This document shows, in pieces, positions 34,484-43,424 of a DNA stretch of 64,000 bases (positions are counted from its first letter, which is position 1; each line of letters begins with the position of its first letter). The stretch is from Allobosea sp. Tri-44 (GTDB taxonomy: Bacteria; Pseudomonadota; Alphaproteobacteria; Rhizobiales; Beijerinckiaceae). The DNA lies in the NCBI RefSeq assembly GCF_004123845.1, contig NZ_NBDP01000003.1, forward strand, positions 496,001-560,000. The letters are read 5' to 3'. A program made the translations under genes and the position numbers. Under the pieces are notes generated by a model. It had not been told where the DNA came from, did no database searches, and worked only from the letters and a program-made list of their open reading frames with translations.

Positions 34484-35686
34484 ATGCGGTCGCTTCTAGC
34501 AGGCGGCGCCCTGATGGCGCTCGCCAGCCTGCCGGCGCTGGCCCAGGTCAGCGACGATGTCGTCAAGATCGGCGTTCTGACCGATATGAGCGGCGTCACC
34601 GCCGATATCGGCGGCAAGGGCTCGGTGATCGCGGCCGAGCTGGCGGTGAAGGAATTTGGCGCGAGCGTGCTCGGCAAGCCGATCCAGATCGTCGCCGCCG
34701 ATCACCAGCACAAGGCCGATGTCGGCACCTCTGTGGCCCGGCAATGGTTCGACATCGACAAGGTCGACGCCGTGGTCGACGTGCCGAATTCCGCGGTGGC
34801 GCTGGCGCTGCAGTCGCTCGCCCGCGAGAAGAAGCGCATCGTGATGTATTCCGGCGCCGGCACCACGGCGCTAACCAACGAGCAGTGCTCGCCCTATGGC
34901 TTCCACTGGACCTACGACACCTATGGCGTCGCCCGCGGCACCGCTTCGGCGGTGGTCAAGGCCGGCGGCACTTCCTGGTTCATGCTGGCCTCCGACTACG
35001 CCTTCGGCCATCAGTTGCAGAAGGACGCGACCGATGTGGTCGAGGCCAATGGCGGCAAGGTCGTCGGCGCGGTGCGCCATCCGCTGAACAATGCCGACTT
35101 CTCCTCCTTCCTGCTCAGGGCACAGTCGTCCGGCGCCAAGGTGATCGGCATCGCCAATGCCGGCAACGACACGGTCAACGCGATCAAGCAGGCCGGCGAG
35201 TTCGGGCTGGCCGAGCAGGGGCAGAACCTGGCGGCGCTGATCTTCTTCCTGCAGGACGTGCACAGCCTCGGCCTCAAGGCGACGCAAGGCACTTACCTGA
35301 CCACCGCGTCCTATTGGGATCTCGACGAGCCCTCGCGCGCCTGGTCGAAGCAATTCCTGGAGAAGGCCGGGATGATGCCCTCCATGCTGCATGCCGGCGT
35401 CTATGGCTCGGTGCTGCATTATCTCAAGGCGGTGAAGCAGGCCGGCACCGACGATCCCGACAAGGTCGCCGCGGCGATGCGCGCCATGCCGATCAACGAC
35501 GCCTTCACCAAGGATGCCAAAATCCGGGCCGATGGCAGGGTGCTGCGCGAGATGTATCTCGCGCGGGTCAAGAAACCGGCGGATTCGAAGGGGCCGTGGG
35601 ATTATTTCGAGATCGTGCGCAAGATCGCGCCCGAGGAAACGGTCTGGCCGCTGTCGGAGAGCAAGTGCCCGGCGGCGAAGGGTTGA
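34484..35686 (+). CDS. ABC transporter substrate-binding protein (branched-chain amino acid / aromatic acid type)
   Basis: This 400-residue periplasmic protein has a signal peptide (about residues 1-21, ending ALAQ) and a Peripla_BP_6 fold beginning VVKIGVLTDMSGVTADIGG. A GAGTTALTNEQCSPYGFHW stretch, with its cysteine, is typical of the group that binds aromatic or short organic acids. Its cognate permeases and ATPases are not in the window, so it is an orphan here. The ribosome site is GGGAGGGAATCTG. It follows the alpha/beta hydrolase and probably shares its MarR control. Confidence 0.9.
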   Translation: MRSLLAGGALMALASLPALAQVSDDVVKIGVLTDMSGVTADIGGKGSVIAAELAVKEFGASVLGKPIQIVAADHQHKADVGTSVARQWFDIDKVDAVVDVPNSAVALALQSLAREKKRIVMYSGAGTTALTNEQCSPYGFHWTYDTYGVARGTASAVVKAGGTSWFMLASDYAFGHQLQKDATDVVEANGGKVVGAVRHPLNNADFSSFLLRAQSSGAKVIGIANAGNDTVNAIKQAGEFGLAEQGQNLAALIFFLQDVHSLGLKATQGTYLTTASYWDLDEPSRAWSKQFLEKAGMMPSMLHAGVYGSVLHYLKAVKQAGTDDPDKVAAAMRAMPINDAFTKDAKIRADGRVLREMYLARVKKPADSKGPWDYFEIVRKIAPEETVWPLSESKCPAAKG

Positions 35687-35711
35687 GCCGCGCCCGCTTC
35701 AACACGCGCGT

Positions 35712-35823
35712 GTCGTCCCGGGCGTAGCGAAGCGAAGACCCGGGACCCATTCCGGAACCTTCATCGGATTGGCTCAGGAATGGATCCCGGATCGGCGCCG
35801 CTACGCGGCTTGTCCGGGATGAC
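35712..35823. repeat. Dispersed palindromic repeat (GTC...GAC type), copy 2
   Basis: GTCGTCCCGGGCGTAGCG at the left and CGGCTTGTCCGGGATGAC at the right bound a ~112-bp element with two internal stems (GAAGACCCGGGA and GGAATGGATCCCGG). It has the same plan as the other copies listed. It lies between the convergent binding-protein and aminotransferase genes. Confidence 0.8.
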
Positions 35824-35855
35824 AGCGTGGTGGTGTCGAAGCCTAGCTTCCGTGC

Positions 35856-37040
35856 TTAGAGCGCAAAACCCTGCAGTCGCTCGCCGAGCGCGGCGATGCG
35901 TTCGGCCGCGACATTGGCGATGGCGATGCGCAGATGCTGCTCCTGGCCGGGGCCGAAATAGGGGCCGGGCAGAGCGAGCACGCCGCGCTCCTGCACCAGC
36001 CGGCGAACCACTTCGGCGGCCGGGACGCCCTCGAAGGGATGGGCGACATAGGCGAAGTAGGCGCCCGCCGCGAGCACCTGCCAGCCGTTCAGCGGCGCTA
36101 TCGCCTGGCGGAAGAGCGCGGCGCGGGCGTTCATCTCGGCGCGGTTGGCTTGCCGCCAGGCGCGGATGCCGTCGATGCCCCAGGCGACGGCGCTCTGGCC
36201 GGCACGGACCGGGCTGATCTGGACGCAGTCGAGCACCTTGCCGATCTGGGCGAGCGCTGCCTCACCGGCGGTGATGGCGCCCAAGCGCCAGCCGGGAACG
36301 GCATAGGCCTTGGAGAAGCTGTAGAGGCCGATCAGCGAATCCTGCCAATCGCTTGCGGCGAAGAGCTCATGCGGGCGGTCGGCGCCCTCGGGCAGGAAGT
36401 CGCGATAAGTTTCGTCGAGTACCAGCCAGATCCTGCGCCGACGGCAGAGCTCGGCGAAGGCGGCGATGGTGGCGGGCGGATAGACCGCGCCGGTCGGGTT
36501 GTTCGGCGTCACCAGCACGATGGCGCGGGTGCGGTCGTCGATCAGCGTCTCGGCCATCGCCGCATCAGGGACGAAGGCTTGTGCCGGATTGCAAGGGAGC
36601 GGGCGCGGCTCGACGCCGAGCATGTTCAGCGTCATCTCGTGGTTGAAGTACCAGGGCGTCGGCAGCAGCACATTGTCGCCGGCGCGGGCCAGCGCCATCA
36701 TCACCGTGACATAGGCCTGGTTGCAGCCGGCGGTGATCGCGACCTCCTGCGGCCGGATCGCCGCGCCATAGAAGGCGCTGCTCTCCGCAGCATAGGCCTC
36801 GCGCAGAATGTCGTCGCCGGCGATCGGTCCGTAGCGCGTGCTCTCGGGCAGCGCCGCAGCCTCGGCGAGGCGTTCGAGCAGGGCGGCCGGCGGCGGGGCG
36901 CCCGGCACAGCCTGCGACAGGTCGATCAGCGGGCCACTGCCACCGGCATAGCCGCGCGCCCAGGCCTTGGCCTCGGGGATCGGCGGGGTCGCGGTGTCGA
37001 TGAGGTCGGGATTGAGTGGGGCGGGAGAGGGCGCAGGCAT
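35856..37040 (-). CDS. Class I/II PLP-dependent aminotransferase
   Basis: This 394-residue enzyme has the fold-type I landmarks: AITAGCNQAYVTVMMAL, PTPWYFNHEM, LVTPNNPTGAVYPP, VLDETYRDFL and the PLP lysine in YSFSKAYAVPGWRLG. It transfers an amino group between an amino acid and a 2-oxo acid; the substrate is not evident. The ATG at 37040 gives a normal N-terminus (MPAPSPAPLNPDLI); a longer frame to 37112 is low-information. It is divergent to the sirtuin gene across 110 bp. Confidence 0.92.
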   Translation of the reverse strand: MPAPSPAPLNPDLIDTATPPIPEAKAWARGYAGGSGPLIDLSQAVPGAPPPAALLERLAEAAALPESTRYGPIAGDDILREAYAAESSAFYGAAIRPQEVAITAGCNQAYVTVMMALARAGDNVLLPTPWYFNHEMTLNMLGVEPRPLPCNPAQAFVPDAAMAETLIDDRTRAIVLVTPNNPTGAVYPPATIAAFAELCRRRRIWLVLDETYRDFLPEGADRPHELFAASDWQDSLIGLYSFSKAYAVPGWRLGAITAGEAALAQIGKVLDCVQISPVRAGQSAVAWGIDGIRAWRQANRAEMNARAALFRQAIAPLNGWQVLAAGAYFAYVAHPFEGVPAAEVVRRLVQERGVLALPGPYFGPGQEQHLRIAIANVAAERIAALGERLQGFAL

Positions 37041-37150
37041 GGCTGAGCTTTGCGGCGCGTTTCTTTCGGCGTCAACGGCTTCGCCGGTAGGGCTGGAGCG
37101 CGGCGCCAGCAAGTCCCATATTCGAACCGGAGCAATGCGAGGCTGACGGA

Positions 37151-37906
37151 ATGGACGAGGCGACGCAGGACGCGATCGAGGAATTGCACGCCATGCTCGA
37201 TCGTGCCCGGGTGATCGTGCCGTTCACCGGGGCGGGGATCTCGACCGAATCGGGCGTGCCGGATTTCCGTTCGCCCGGCTCGCCCTGGATGCAGAACAAG
37301 CCGATCCCCTTCGACGCCTTCCTCGCCAGCCGCGAGGCGCGGATCGAAGCCTGGCGGCGCAAATTCGCGATGGACGACCATTATCGCGACGCCAGGCCCA
37401 ATCGCGGCCATCGGGCGCTGGCGACATTGGTGGCGGAAGGGCGCTCGCCCGGCGTGATCACCCAGAATATCGACGGTCTGCATCAGGCCTCGGGCATCGC
37501 CGAGGATGGCGTGATCGAGCTGCACGGCAACGGTACCTACGCGACCTGCCTGACCTGCGGCTGGCGCCATGAGCTTTCGGCGATCCGGGCCGCGTTCGAG
37601 GCGAGTGGCGAGCCGGCCGCCTGCACGATGTGCGCCGGCGTGGTGAAGACGGCGACGATCTCCTTCGGCCAGCAAATGCCGCAGCAGCCGATGCTGCGGG
37701 CGCATGAGCTGACGATGTCGGCCGACCTCTATCTCGTCGCCGGCTCCTCGCTTGTCGTCTTCCCGGCCGCGACCTTTCCGGTGATCGCCAAACGCAACGG
37801 GGCGAAGCTCGTCATTCTCAATCGCGAGCCGACCGATCTCGACCCGATCGCCGATCTTGTCGTGCGCAGCGAGATCGGCCCGGTGCTGTCGCGATTGGCG
37901 AACTGA
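37151..37906 (+). CDS. SIR2 family NAD-dependent protein deacylase
   Basis: This 251-residue sirtuin removes acyl groups from lysines while consuming NAD. FTGAGISTESGVPDFR (GAGIS at residues 27-31), TQNIDGLH, and catalytic His125 in ELHG are present, with zinc cysteines C133/C136 and C158/C161. The AGSSLVVFPAA segment completes the NAD fold. It lacks the Tyr/Arg pair of CobB-type desuccinylases at the usual place, so plain deacetylase activity is likely but unproven. It stands alone and converges on the LysE gene, with stop codons adjacent. Confidence 0.94.
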   Translation: MDEATQDAIEELHAMLDRARVIVPFTGAGISTESGVPDFRSPGSPWMQNKPIPFDAFLASREARIEAWRRKFAMDDHYRDARPNRGHRALATLVAEGRSPGVITQNIDGLHQASGIAEDGVIELHGNGTYATCLTCGWRHELSAIRAAFEASGEPAACTMCAGVVKTATISFGQQMPQQPMLRAHELTMSADLYLVAGSSLVVFPAATFPVIAKRNGAKLVILNREPTDLDPIADLVVRSEIGPVLSRLAN

Positions 37907-38539
37907 TCAGTCGCGCGAGGCGAAGGCGAGGCGCAGCGCCAGCCCGCCGAAGACGACGCCGAGGATGCGCTGGGGCCAGAGCGCGAGGTGCGGGCGGCTC
38001 GCAATGGCGCGGCCGAGCCGGCTCGCGGTCATGACGACGATGCCGTTGGCGATCAGACCCATCAGGTTGAGGATCGAGGCCAGCACCACGACCTGGAGCA
38101 GGAGCGAGCCGGCCTCGGGCTTCAGGAACTGCGGCAGCAGCGCCAGCATGAACAGCGCCATCTTCGGGTTGAGCAGGTTGGTCAGCAGGCCCTGCAGGAA
38201 GATCTGGCGCAGCGGGAAACGCGCCGCATCCGCCGTCGGCGCGAACAGCGTCGCGGGCGATCTGAAGGTCTTCCAGGCGAGCCAGGCCAGATAGGCCGCG
38301 CCGGCCCAGCGCAGCGCGTCATAAGCCGCCGGCACCAGCAGGAAGAGCTGCGACAAGCCGTAGGCGGCTGCGAGTGCCTGGAGGTAGCTGCCGGTGGCGA
38401 TGCCGGCATAGGTCGTGAAGCCGGCGGCGCGGCCCTGGCTCATGCTGCGCGAGGCGATCAGCAGCATGTCGGGACCGGGCGTCGCGGTCAGCACGGCGCA
38501 AGCGGCGGTGAACACGGCGAGCGTGGTGAAATCGAGCAT
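37907..38539 (-). CDS. LysE/RhtB family amino-acid exporter
   Basis: This 210-residue inner-membrane protein has six predicted helices and the RhtB-type start FTAACAVLTATPGPDMLLI. GRAAGFTTYAGIATG, YLAWLAWKTFRSP and FLQGLLTNLLNPKMALFML are also conserved family stretches. It exports amino acids or derivatives such as homoserine, threonine or leucine; the substrate is unknown. Its stop abuts that of the sirtuin gene. It begins 14 bp after the enolase-superfamily gene, suggesting one transcript. Confidence 0.93.
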   Translation of the reverse strand: MLDFTTLAVFTAACAVLTATPGPDMLLIASRSMSQGRAAGFTTYAGIATGSYLQALAAAYGLSQLFLLVPAAYDALRWAGAAYLAWLAWKTFRSPATLFAPTADAARFPLRQIFLQGLLTNLLNPKMALFMLALLPQFLKPEAGSLLLQVVVLASILNLMGLIANGIVVMTASRLGRAIASRPHLALWPQRILGVVFGGLALRLAFASRD

Positions 38540-38553
38540 GCGGGTTCCCCTGA

Positions 38554-39672
38554 TCAGGACAAAGGCTTGGCGAAGCGCACGAAAGCATCCTTCGTCGGCG
38601 TGGTGCCGGCGCCCGGCTGCTGCGGGCGCAGGAAGCAGCCATCGGCGACATTGGCCGGTTCCACGAAGGCATCCTTGATCCAGGGGATGTATTCGAGGAC
38701 TGGTGTCGCCGGATGCCAGTAGGCGAGGTGGACATGGACCTGGCTCATCTCGCCGGCATGGGGCGCGACCGGCAGGCGATGAGCCAGCGCCAGCTCCGCC
38801 ACCTGGATGTATTCGGTGATGCCGCCGAGGCGGGTGACGTCGGGCTGGACATAGTGGATCGCGCCGGCCTGCACGAAGGCACGGAAGGCATCAAGCGTGT
38901 AGAGCTGCTCGCCAAGTGCGACCGGGATCGCGGTCGAGTGTGCCAGCTCGGCATGCGACCCGATATCGTCGTACCAGAGCGGCTCCTCGAACCAGAAGAT
39001 GTCGAGCGCCTCGGCGCGGGCGCAGAAGCGCTTGCAAGTCGGCAGGTCCCATTTGCCGTTGCCGTCGATCGCCATGGTGACATGGTCGCCGATGGCGCGG
39101 CGTACCGCTTCGAGCCGGCCGATATCGGTCATCGGATCGGCATGGCCGACCTTGATCTTGATGCGATGGAAGCCGTCGCGCTCGACCGCCATGCGTGCGC
39201 CCTCGACGAGTTCGTCCTTGGGGATTGAGAGCCAGCCGATATCGGTGTTGTAGGCTTCGAGCTTGGTCTTGCTGGCGCCGCCGAGCAGATGCCAGAGCGG
39301 CATACCGGCCTTCTTCGCCTTGAGATCCCAGAGCGCGACGTCGACGGCGGCGAGCGCGAGCTGGGTGATGCCGGCGCGGCCGACCCATTGCAGCGCCGGA
39401 TGACGGGCGAGCTTCAGCCAGAGCCGCGAATGCTCGGAGGCGTCCTCGCCGGCGAGCAGCGGGGCATAGCAGTCGCGGATGCAGGAGGTGATCAGCCGGT
39501 CGGACGCAAGGTCGGCATGGGTGCCGGTGAAGCCGTAGCCGACGAGGCCGTCCTCGGTGGTGATCGTCGTGCCGACCACGCCCCAATGGCTGATCTTGTG
39601 GGTCGAATCGGCGATCGAGCCGCCGGTCACCGGGATGTGCAGGATGAAGGGCTCGATGCGGACGATGCGCAT
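38554..39672 (-). CDS. Mandelate racemase / muconate lactonizing enzyme family protein
   Basis: This 372-residue enolase-superfamily enzyme has the capping-domain start [18 protein letters not shown] and barrel residues IKIKVGH (KxK acid/base lysine), MAIDGNGKW (metal Asp), FEEPLWYDD (metal Glu), VALGEQLYT (metal Glu) and [15 protein letters not shown] (possible catalytic His). These fit the MR subgroup, which abstracts a proton next to a carboxylate, often sugar-acid dehydratases. The ATG at 39672 opens on the conserved start. The LysE gene follows in the same direction. Confidence 0.92.
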   Translation of the reverse strand: MRIVRIEPFILHIPVTGGSIADSTHKISHWGVVGTTITTEDGLVGYGFTGTHADLASDRLITSCIRDCYAPLLAGEDASEHSRLWLKLARHPALQWVGRAGITQLALAAVDVALWDLKAKKAGMPLWHLLGGASKTKLEAYNTDIGWLSIPKDELVEGARMAVERDGFHRIKIKVGHADPMTDIGRLEAVRRAIGDHVTMAIDGNGKWDLPTCKRFCARAEALDIFWFEEPLWYDDIGSHAELAHSTAIPVALGEQLYTLDAFRAFVQAGAIHYVQPDVTRLGGITEYIQVAELALAHRLPVAPHAGEMSQVHVHLAYWHPATPVLEYIPWIKDAFVEPANVADGCFLRPQQPGAGTTPTKDAFVRFAKPLS

Positions 39673-39863
39673 GACTGGTCTCCGAAGCGCTCTCCGAACA
39701 TCATCGGCGCGATGCATGAAAGCGACAAGGCGCAGCTTTTGCGACCTCTCAGGCGCTTTACGCATGCTGATGATGTGGATGAGCCGGAAGCGACTGTTTC
39801 GCGACTCCGCCGGGGTGCTATCGTCACGTCACGAATCACGTTCGCGGCGGAGATGAGCGGGAC

Positions 39864-40475
39864 ATGTCCGACGAATACGGCGACGGAGGCAGGCCACCGG
39901 TCGGCCCGCTGCAATCGCTCAACCGGATCGTGCGGCTGGACGGGCCTGACGACGTTGGCGAGCAGACGGTCGAGATCACCGGTCATGTCAAATGGTTCGA
40001 CGTCAGCAAGGGCTATGGCTTCGTCGTGCCACAGGATGGCGGCAGCGACGTCCTGGTCCATGTCACCACTCTGAAACGCGACGGCTTCCACGCCATCGCC
40101 GAAGGCGCGCGCATCGTCCTTGAGGCGGTCGCCAAGGCCCGTGGCCGCCAGGCTGTCCGCGTGCTCTCGATCGACACTTCTGCCGCGCGCCACCCGGCCG
40201 AGATGCCGATGCCGCGGACCAATGCGACGATCACGCCGACCAGCGGGCTGGAGCGCATGGTGGTGAAGTGGTTCAACCGGCTGCGTGGCTTCGGCTTCGT
40301 CTCCGCCGGCGAAGGCGCGCCCGACATCTTTGTCCATATGGAGACGTTGCGCCGCTACGGCATCGTCGAGCTGATCCCCGGGCAGACCGTGCTGGTGCGC
40401 TACGGGCCTGGGCCGAAGGGGCTGATGGCGGCCGAGATCCGGATGGAGCAGGGCGGGGCTCTAAGCTCGCACTGA
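39864..40475 (+). CDS. Double cold-shock-domain protein
   Basis: This 203-residue protein contains two cold-shock domains. The first has GHVKWFDVSKGYGFVVPQDG and DVLVHVTTL (about residues 40-105). The second has MVVKWFNRLRGFGFVSAG and DIFVHMETL (about 132-195). Each keeps the aromatic RNP1 (KGYGFV or RGFGFV) and RNP2 (VLVHV or IFVHM) strands that bind single-stranded nucleic acid. Double-CSD proteins of this length are common in alphaproteobacteria and act as RNA chaperones or regulators. The second copy has the more variable linker. A strong terminator follows. Confidence 0.95.
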   Translation: MSDEYGDGGRPPVGPLQSLNRIVRLDGPDDVGEQTVEITGHVKWFDVSKGYGFVVPQDGGSDVLVHVTTLKRDGFHAIAEGARIVLEAVAKARGRQAVRVLSIDTSAARHPAEMPMPRTNATITPTSGLERMVVKWFNRLRGFGFVSAGEGAPDIFVHMETLRRYGIVELIPGQTVLVRYGPGPKGLMAAEIRMEQGGALSSH

Positions 40476-40490
40476 GAAAAGCTTTCTCCA

Positions 40491-40517
40491 AAAGGGCGCC
40501 TCCGGGCGCTTTTTTTG
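40491..40517 (+). terminator. Intrinsic terminator after the double cold-shock gene
   Basis: GCGCC (40496-40500) pairs with GGCGC (40505-40509) around a four-base loop, extended by A-rich bases upstream, and is followed directly by seven T residues. It lies 20 bp after the cold-shock gene's stop. Confidence 0.85.
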
Positions 40518-40619
40518 GTGTGCGCTCCCCGCGATGGTCAGCGCCCCGATATCGGCGAGGTTTTCGTCGTTTCTGAACGGAAACGGCGAATTTGAACGAT
40601 TCAGTTTCACGGGACCTCA

Positions 40620-41702
40620 ATGGACCCGCGGCTAGGGTATCCTCGTTATGAGGACATGCCGATCGCCGTGCTGCTGATCACCGACCGCCCGGAACAGAGC
40701 GTCAAGCTCGAGCGGCTCCTGTCGCTTTGGGGACCTTGCGACGTCATCGACGTGCATCGCCCGACGCAGGGCGGGATGGCGCCGAAGCGCCTGCTCGTCA
40801 GCGATGTCGATCTGTCGAAGCGCGCGGCGGTCGAAGCTGTGCGCAACCAGCTCGCGGAGCGCAGGCGGAACGGAATACCCTATCTCTGCCTGCTGCGCGA
40901 GCGGTCGCCGCGCCTGACCACCCAGGCCAACGCGATCGGCGCCAGCGCGATCCTGCCGGCCGACATGCCCGCGAAGACCCTGCTCGACGAGATCGGCCGC
41001 ATCCTCAATCCGGATGGGCAGGCGCCGATTCAGCGGCACTTCCTCGCCGCGTCCGCCGCCATGGCCGATATCCTCGCGGCTGCCACCGACGGCGCGGCGC
41101 TGCCGGTTGCCGCCATCGAGGGCGGCGTCGAGGCGATCAACCGCGCCGCCGACGACCGTGATATCGGCGCCTGGCTCGACATGGTCTGGAACCACGACGA
41201 CGCGACCTATCAGCACTGCCTGCTGGTCGCCGGGCTCGCCGCCGCGTTTGCCCGCGAACTCGGCTTTCCCGAGGCGGCGCGCAAGCTGGTGACCAGCGCC
41301 GCCGTGCTGCACGACATCGGCAAGGCGCGCGTTCCTCTCGCGATCCTGCATAAGCCCGGCAAGCTGACGGTGGAGGAGTTCGCGATTGTGCGCGAGCATC
41401 CGCAGATCGGCTACGAGATGCTGATGCGGCAGGGCGCCTTCGCCCGCGAGGTCGTCGAGGCGACGCGCAGCCATCATGAATATCTCGATGGTTCGGGCTA
41501 TCCGCAGGGGCTGAAGGCCAACGAGATCTCCGACGTGGTCCGGATGATCACGATCTGCGACATCTACGCCGCCCTGATCGAGCGGCGTTCCTACAAGGAG
41601 CCAATGGCGCCCGAAGAAGCTTATTCCGTGCTGGTCGGGATGGGCGCCAAGCTCGACGCCGACCTGCTCCGCGCCTTCAGGCCGATGGTGCTGCCGGGCT
41701 GA
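40620..41702 (+). CDS. HD-GYP domain protein, probable c-di-GMP phosphodiesterase
   Basis: This 360-residue protein has a REC-like N-terminal half (residues ~12-130: AVLLITDRPEQSVKLERLL, later ASAILPADMPAKTLLDEI) and an HD-GYP half. The catalytic residues are present: HDIGKARVP, LHKPGKLTVEEF, REHP, HHEYLDGSGYPQGL and DIYAALIERRSYKE. HD-GYP enzymes break c-di-GMP, opposing PleD encoded 34 kb away. The N-terminal half lacks an obvious Asp-phosphoacceptor motif, so it may sense by another route. The ATG at 40620 is used; an ATG at 40656 is an alternative. It converges on erpA. Confidence 0.9.
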   Translation: MDPRLGYPRYEDMPIAVLLITDRPEQSVKLERLLSLWGPCDVIDVHRPTQGGMAPKRLLVSDVDLSKRAAVEAVRNQLAERRRNGIPYLCLLRERSPRLTTQANAIGASAILPADMPAKTLLDEIGRILNPDGQAPIQRHFLAASAAMADILAAATDGAALPVAAIEGGVEAINRAADDRDIGAWLDMVWNHDDATYQHCLLVAGLAAAFARELGFPEAARKLVTSAAVLHDIGKARVPLAILHKPGKLTVEEFAIVREHPQIGYEMLMRQGAFAREVVEATRSHHEYLDGSGYPQGLKANEISDVVRMITICDIYAALIERRSYKEPMAPEEAYSVLVGMGAKLDADLLRAFRPMVLPG

Positions 41703-41710
41703 CGCGGTTT

Positions 41711-42061
41711 TTAGAGCGCGAAGGAGGTGCCGCAGCCGCAGGAACTCGTCGCGTTCGGGTTGATGATCTTGAAGGACTGACCGACAAGGTCGTCGACGAA
41801 GTCGATGGTCGAACCTCCGAGAAGCTCGACCGAGGTCTCGTCGATCAGCACGGTCGCACCATCGCGCTCCAGCACGAGGTCCCCCTCGGCCTTCTCGCGG
41901 TCGATGTCGAAGACATACTGGAATCCCGAGCAGCCGCCACCGGCGACGCTGACACGCAGCATCGCGCCGGGAGCTTCGCTTGCCATCACCGCGACGATGC
42001 GGCTCGCCGCCTTGTCGGTCAGCGAGATCGCGTGCGGATTGGCCTCGATCGCCATGGTCAT
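41711..42061 (-). CDS. erpA: Iron-sulfur cluster insertion protein ErpA
   Basis: This 116-residue A-type carrier delivers Fe-S clusters to target enzymes. The three conserved cysteines are Cys44 in GGGCSGFQY and Cys108/Cys110 in [19 protein letters not shown] precedes the last pair. The ATG at 42061 follows AAGGATG at normal spacing; the next ATG at 42055 is an alternative. It is divergent to dgt across 86 bp, an arrangement conserved in many alphaproteobacteria. Confidence 0.95.
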   Translation of the reverse strand: MTMAIEANPHAISLTDKAASRIVAVMASEAPGAMLRVSVAGGGCSGFQYVFDIDREKAEGDLVLERDGATVLIDETSVELLGGSTIDFVDDLVGQSFKIINPNATSSCGCGTSFAL

Positions 42062-42147
42062 GCGCAGAACATCCTTGCTCCTGCCTCGATTGCAAAGGTA
42101 ATGGCGCAGGCGCATCGCTTCAAGCCGCGCCTCCTGACGGGGCTGCC

Positions 42148-43389
42148 ATGCCGCACGCACACGAGAACGCCACCGCCCAGACGCGCGAGCCCGGCGATCG
42201 CTGGCGTGCGGTCTACGCCTGCCGCACGGCAACGAGCCGCGGCCGGCTGGTCGAGGAGCCGGGCTCGGCGACGCGCAATCCGTTCCAGCGCGACCGCGAC
42301 CGCATCATCCATTCCACCGCCTTCCGCCGGCTGAAGCACAAGACCCAGGTCTTCGTCTCGCATGAGGGCGACCATTTCCGCACACGCCTGACCCATACGA
42401 TCGAGGTGGCGCAGATCGCGCGTGCCCTGGCACGTGCGCTCGGGCTCGACGAGGATCTGGCCGAGGCACTGGCGCTGGCGCATGACCTCGGTCACACGCC
42501 CTTCGGCCATACCGGCGAGGACGCGCTCGACGAATGCATGGTGGGCTTCGGCGGCTTCGACCACAATGCACAGACGCTTCGGATCGTCACCCGGCTGGAG
42601 CGGCGCTATGCCGATTTCGACGGGCTCAACCTGACCTGGGAGACACTGGAGGGGCTCGTCAAGCACAACGGGCCGCTGCTGACCGCGGACGGGAAGCCGA
42701 CCGAGCGCTACGCCAAGACCGGCATTCCGGTCGCGATCCTCGAATATCAGGAGAAGCAGGACCTCTGGCTGGACAGCCATGCCTCGGCCGAGGCGCAGGT
42801 CGCCGCGCTCGCCGACGACATCGCCTATAACGCCCATGACATTGATGACGGCCTGCGCGCCGGGCTGTTCGATCTTCCGGAGCTGCGCGTCGTGCCGTTC
42901 CTCGCCGGGCTTCTGGACGAGATCGATCGCCTGCACCCCGGCCTGGAGCGGTCGCGTGCCACCAACGAGCTGGTGCGCCGGGTGATCACCCGCTTCGTCG
43001 AGGACGTGATCGCTGAATCCGAGGCGCGGATCGCGGCGCTGGCGCCTACTGATGCCGACGCGATCAGACGGGCCGGCGCCCCGGTCGTCGCGTTCTCGCC
43101 GGCGATCGTCGAAGCCGACAAGGCGATCAAGGGCTTTCTCTATCCGAACATGTACCGCCACCCGCGCATCGGCGTGATCCGCAAGGAGGCGGCCGACATC
43201 GTCCGCGACCTGTTCGTGCGCTTCAAGGCGCAGCCGCAGGCCATGTCCTCGGAGTGGGCGGCAGGGTGCGAGAAGCTCGACGAAGCGCGCCTTTCGCGCC
43301 GAATCGCCGACTACATCGCCGGCATGACCGATTCCTACGCACTCGACGAGCACCGGCGCCTGTTTGACGCCACCCCGTCGCTACGATAG
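42148..43389 (+). CDS. dgt: Deoxyguanosinetriphosphate triphosphohydrolase-like protein
   Basis: This 413-residue HD-domain enzyme hydrolyses dNTPs, typically dGTP, to nucleoside and triphosphate. It has [20 protein letters not shown], the metal-binding [13 protein letters not shown] and [16 protein letters not shown], then [10 protein letters not shown]. The length fits the type-2 dGTPase. The ATG at 42148 is used; upstream sequence in frame overlaps erpA and looks non-coding. argS starts 35 bp after its stop, the usual alphaproteobacterial order dgt-argS-SPOR-nagZ. Confidence 0.94.
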   Translation: MPHAHENATAQTREPGDRWRAVYACRTATSRGRLVEEPGSATRNPFQRDRDRIIHSTAFRRLKHKTQVFVSHEGDHFRTRLTHTIEVAQIARALARALGLDEDLAEALALAHDLGHTPFGHTGEDALDECMVGFGGFDHNAQTLRIVTRLERRYADFDGLNLTWETLEGLVKHNGPLLTADGKPTERYAKTGIPVAILEYQEKQDLWLDSHASAEAQVAALADDIAYNAHDIDDGLRAGLFDLPELRVVPFLAGLLDEIDRLHPGLERSRATNELVRRVITRFVEDVIAESEARIAALAPTDADAIRRAGAPVVAFSPAIVEADKAIKGFLYPNMYRHPRIGVIRKEAADIVRDLFVRFKAQPQAMSSEWAAGCEKLDEARLSRRIADYIAGMTDSYALDEHRRLFDATPSLR

Positions 43390-43424
43390 GCGCTGGCCCG
43401 CTTCCCGATGCATCTTTGGTCGCC

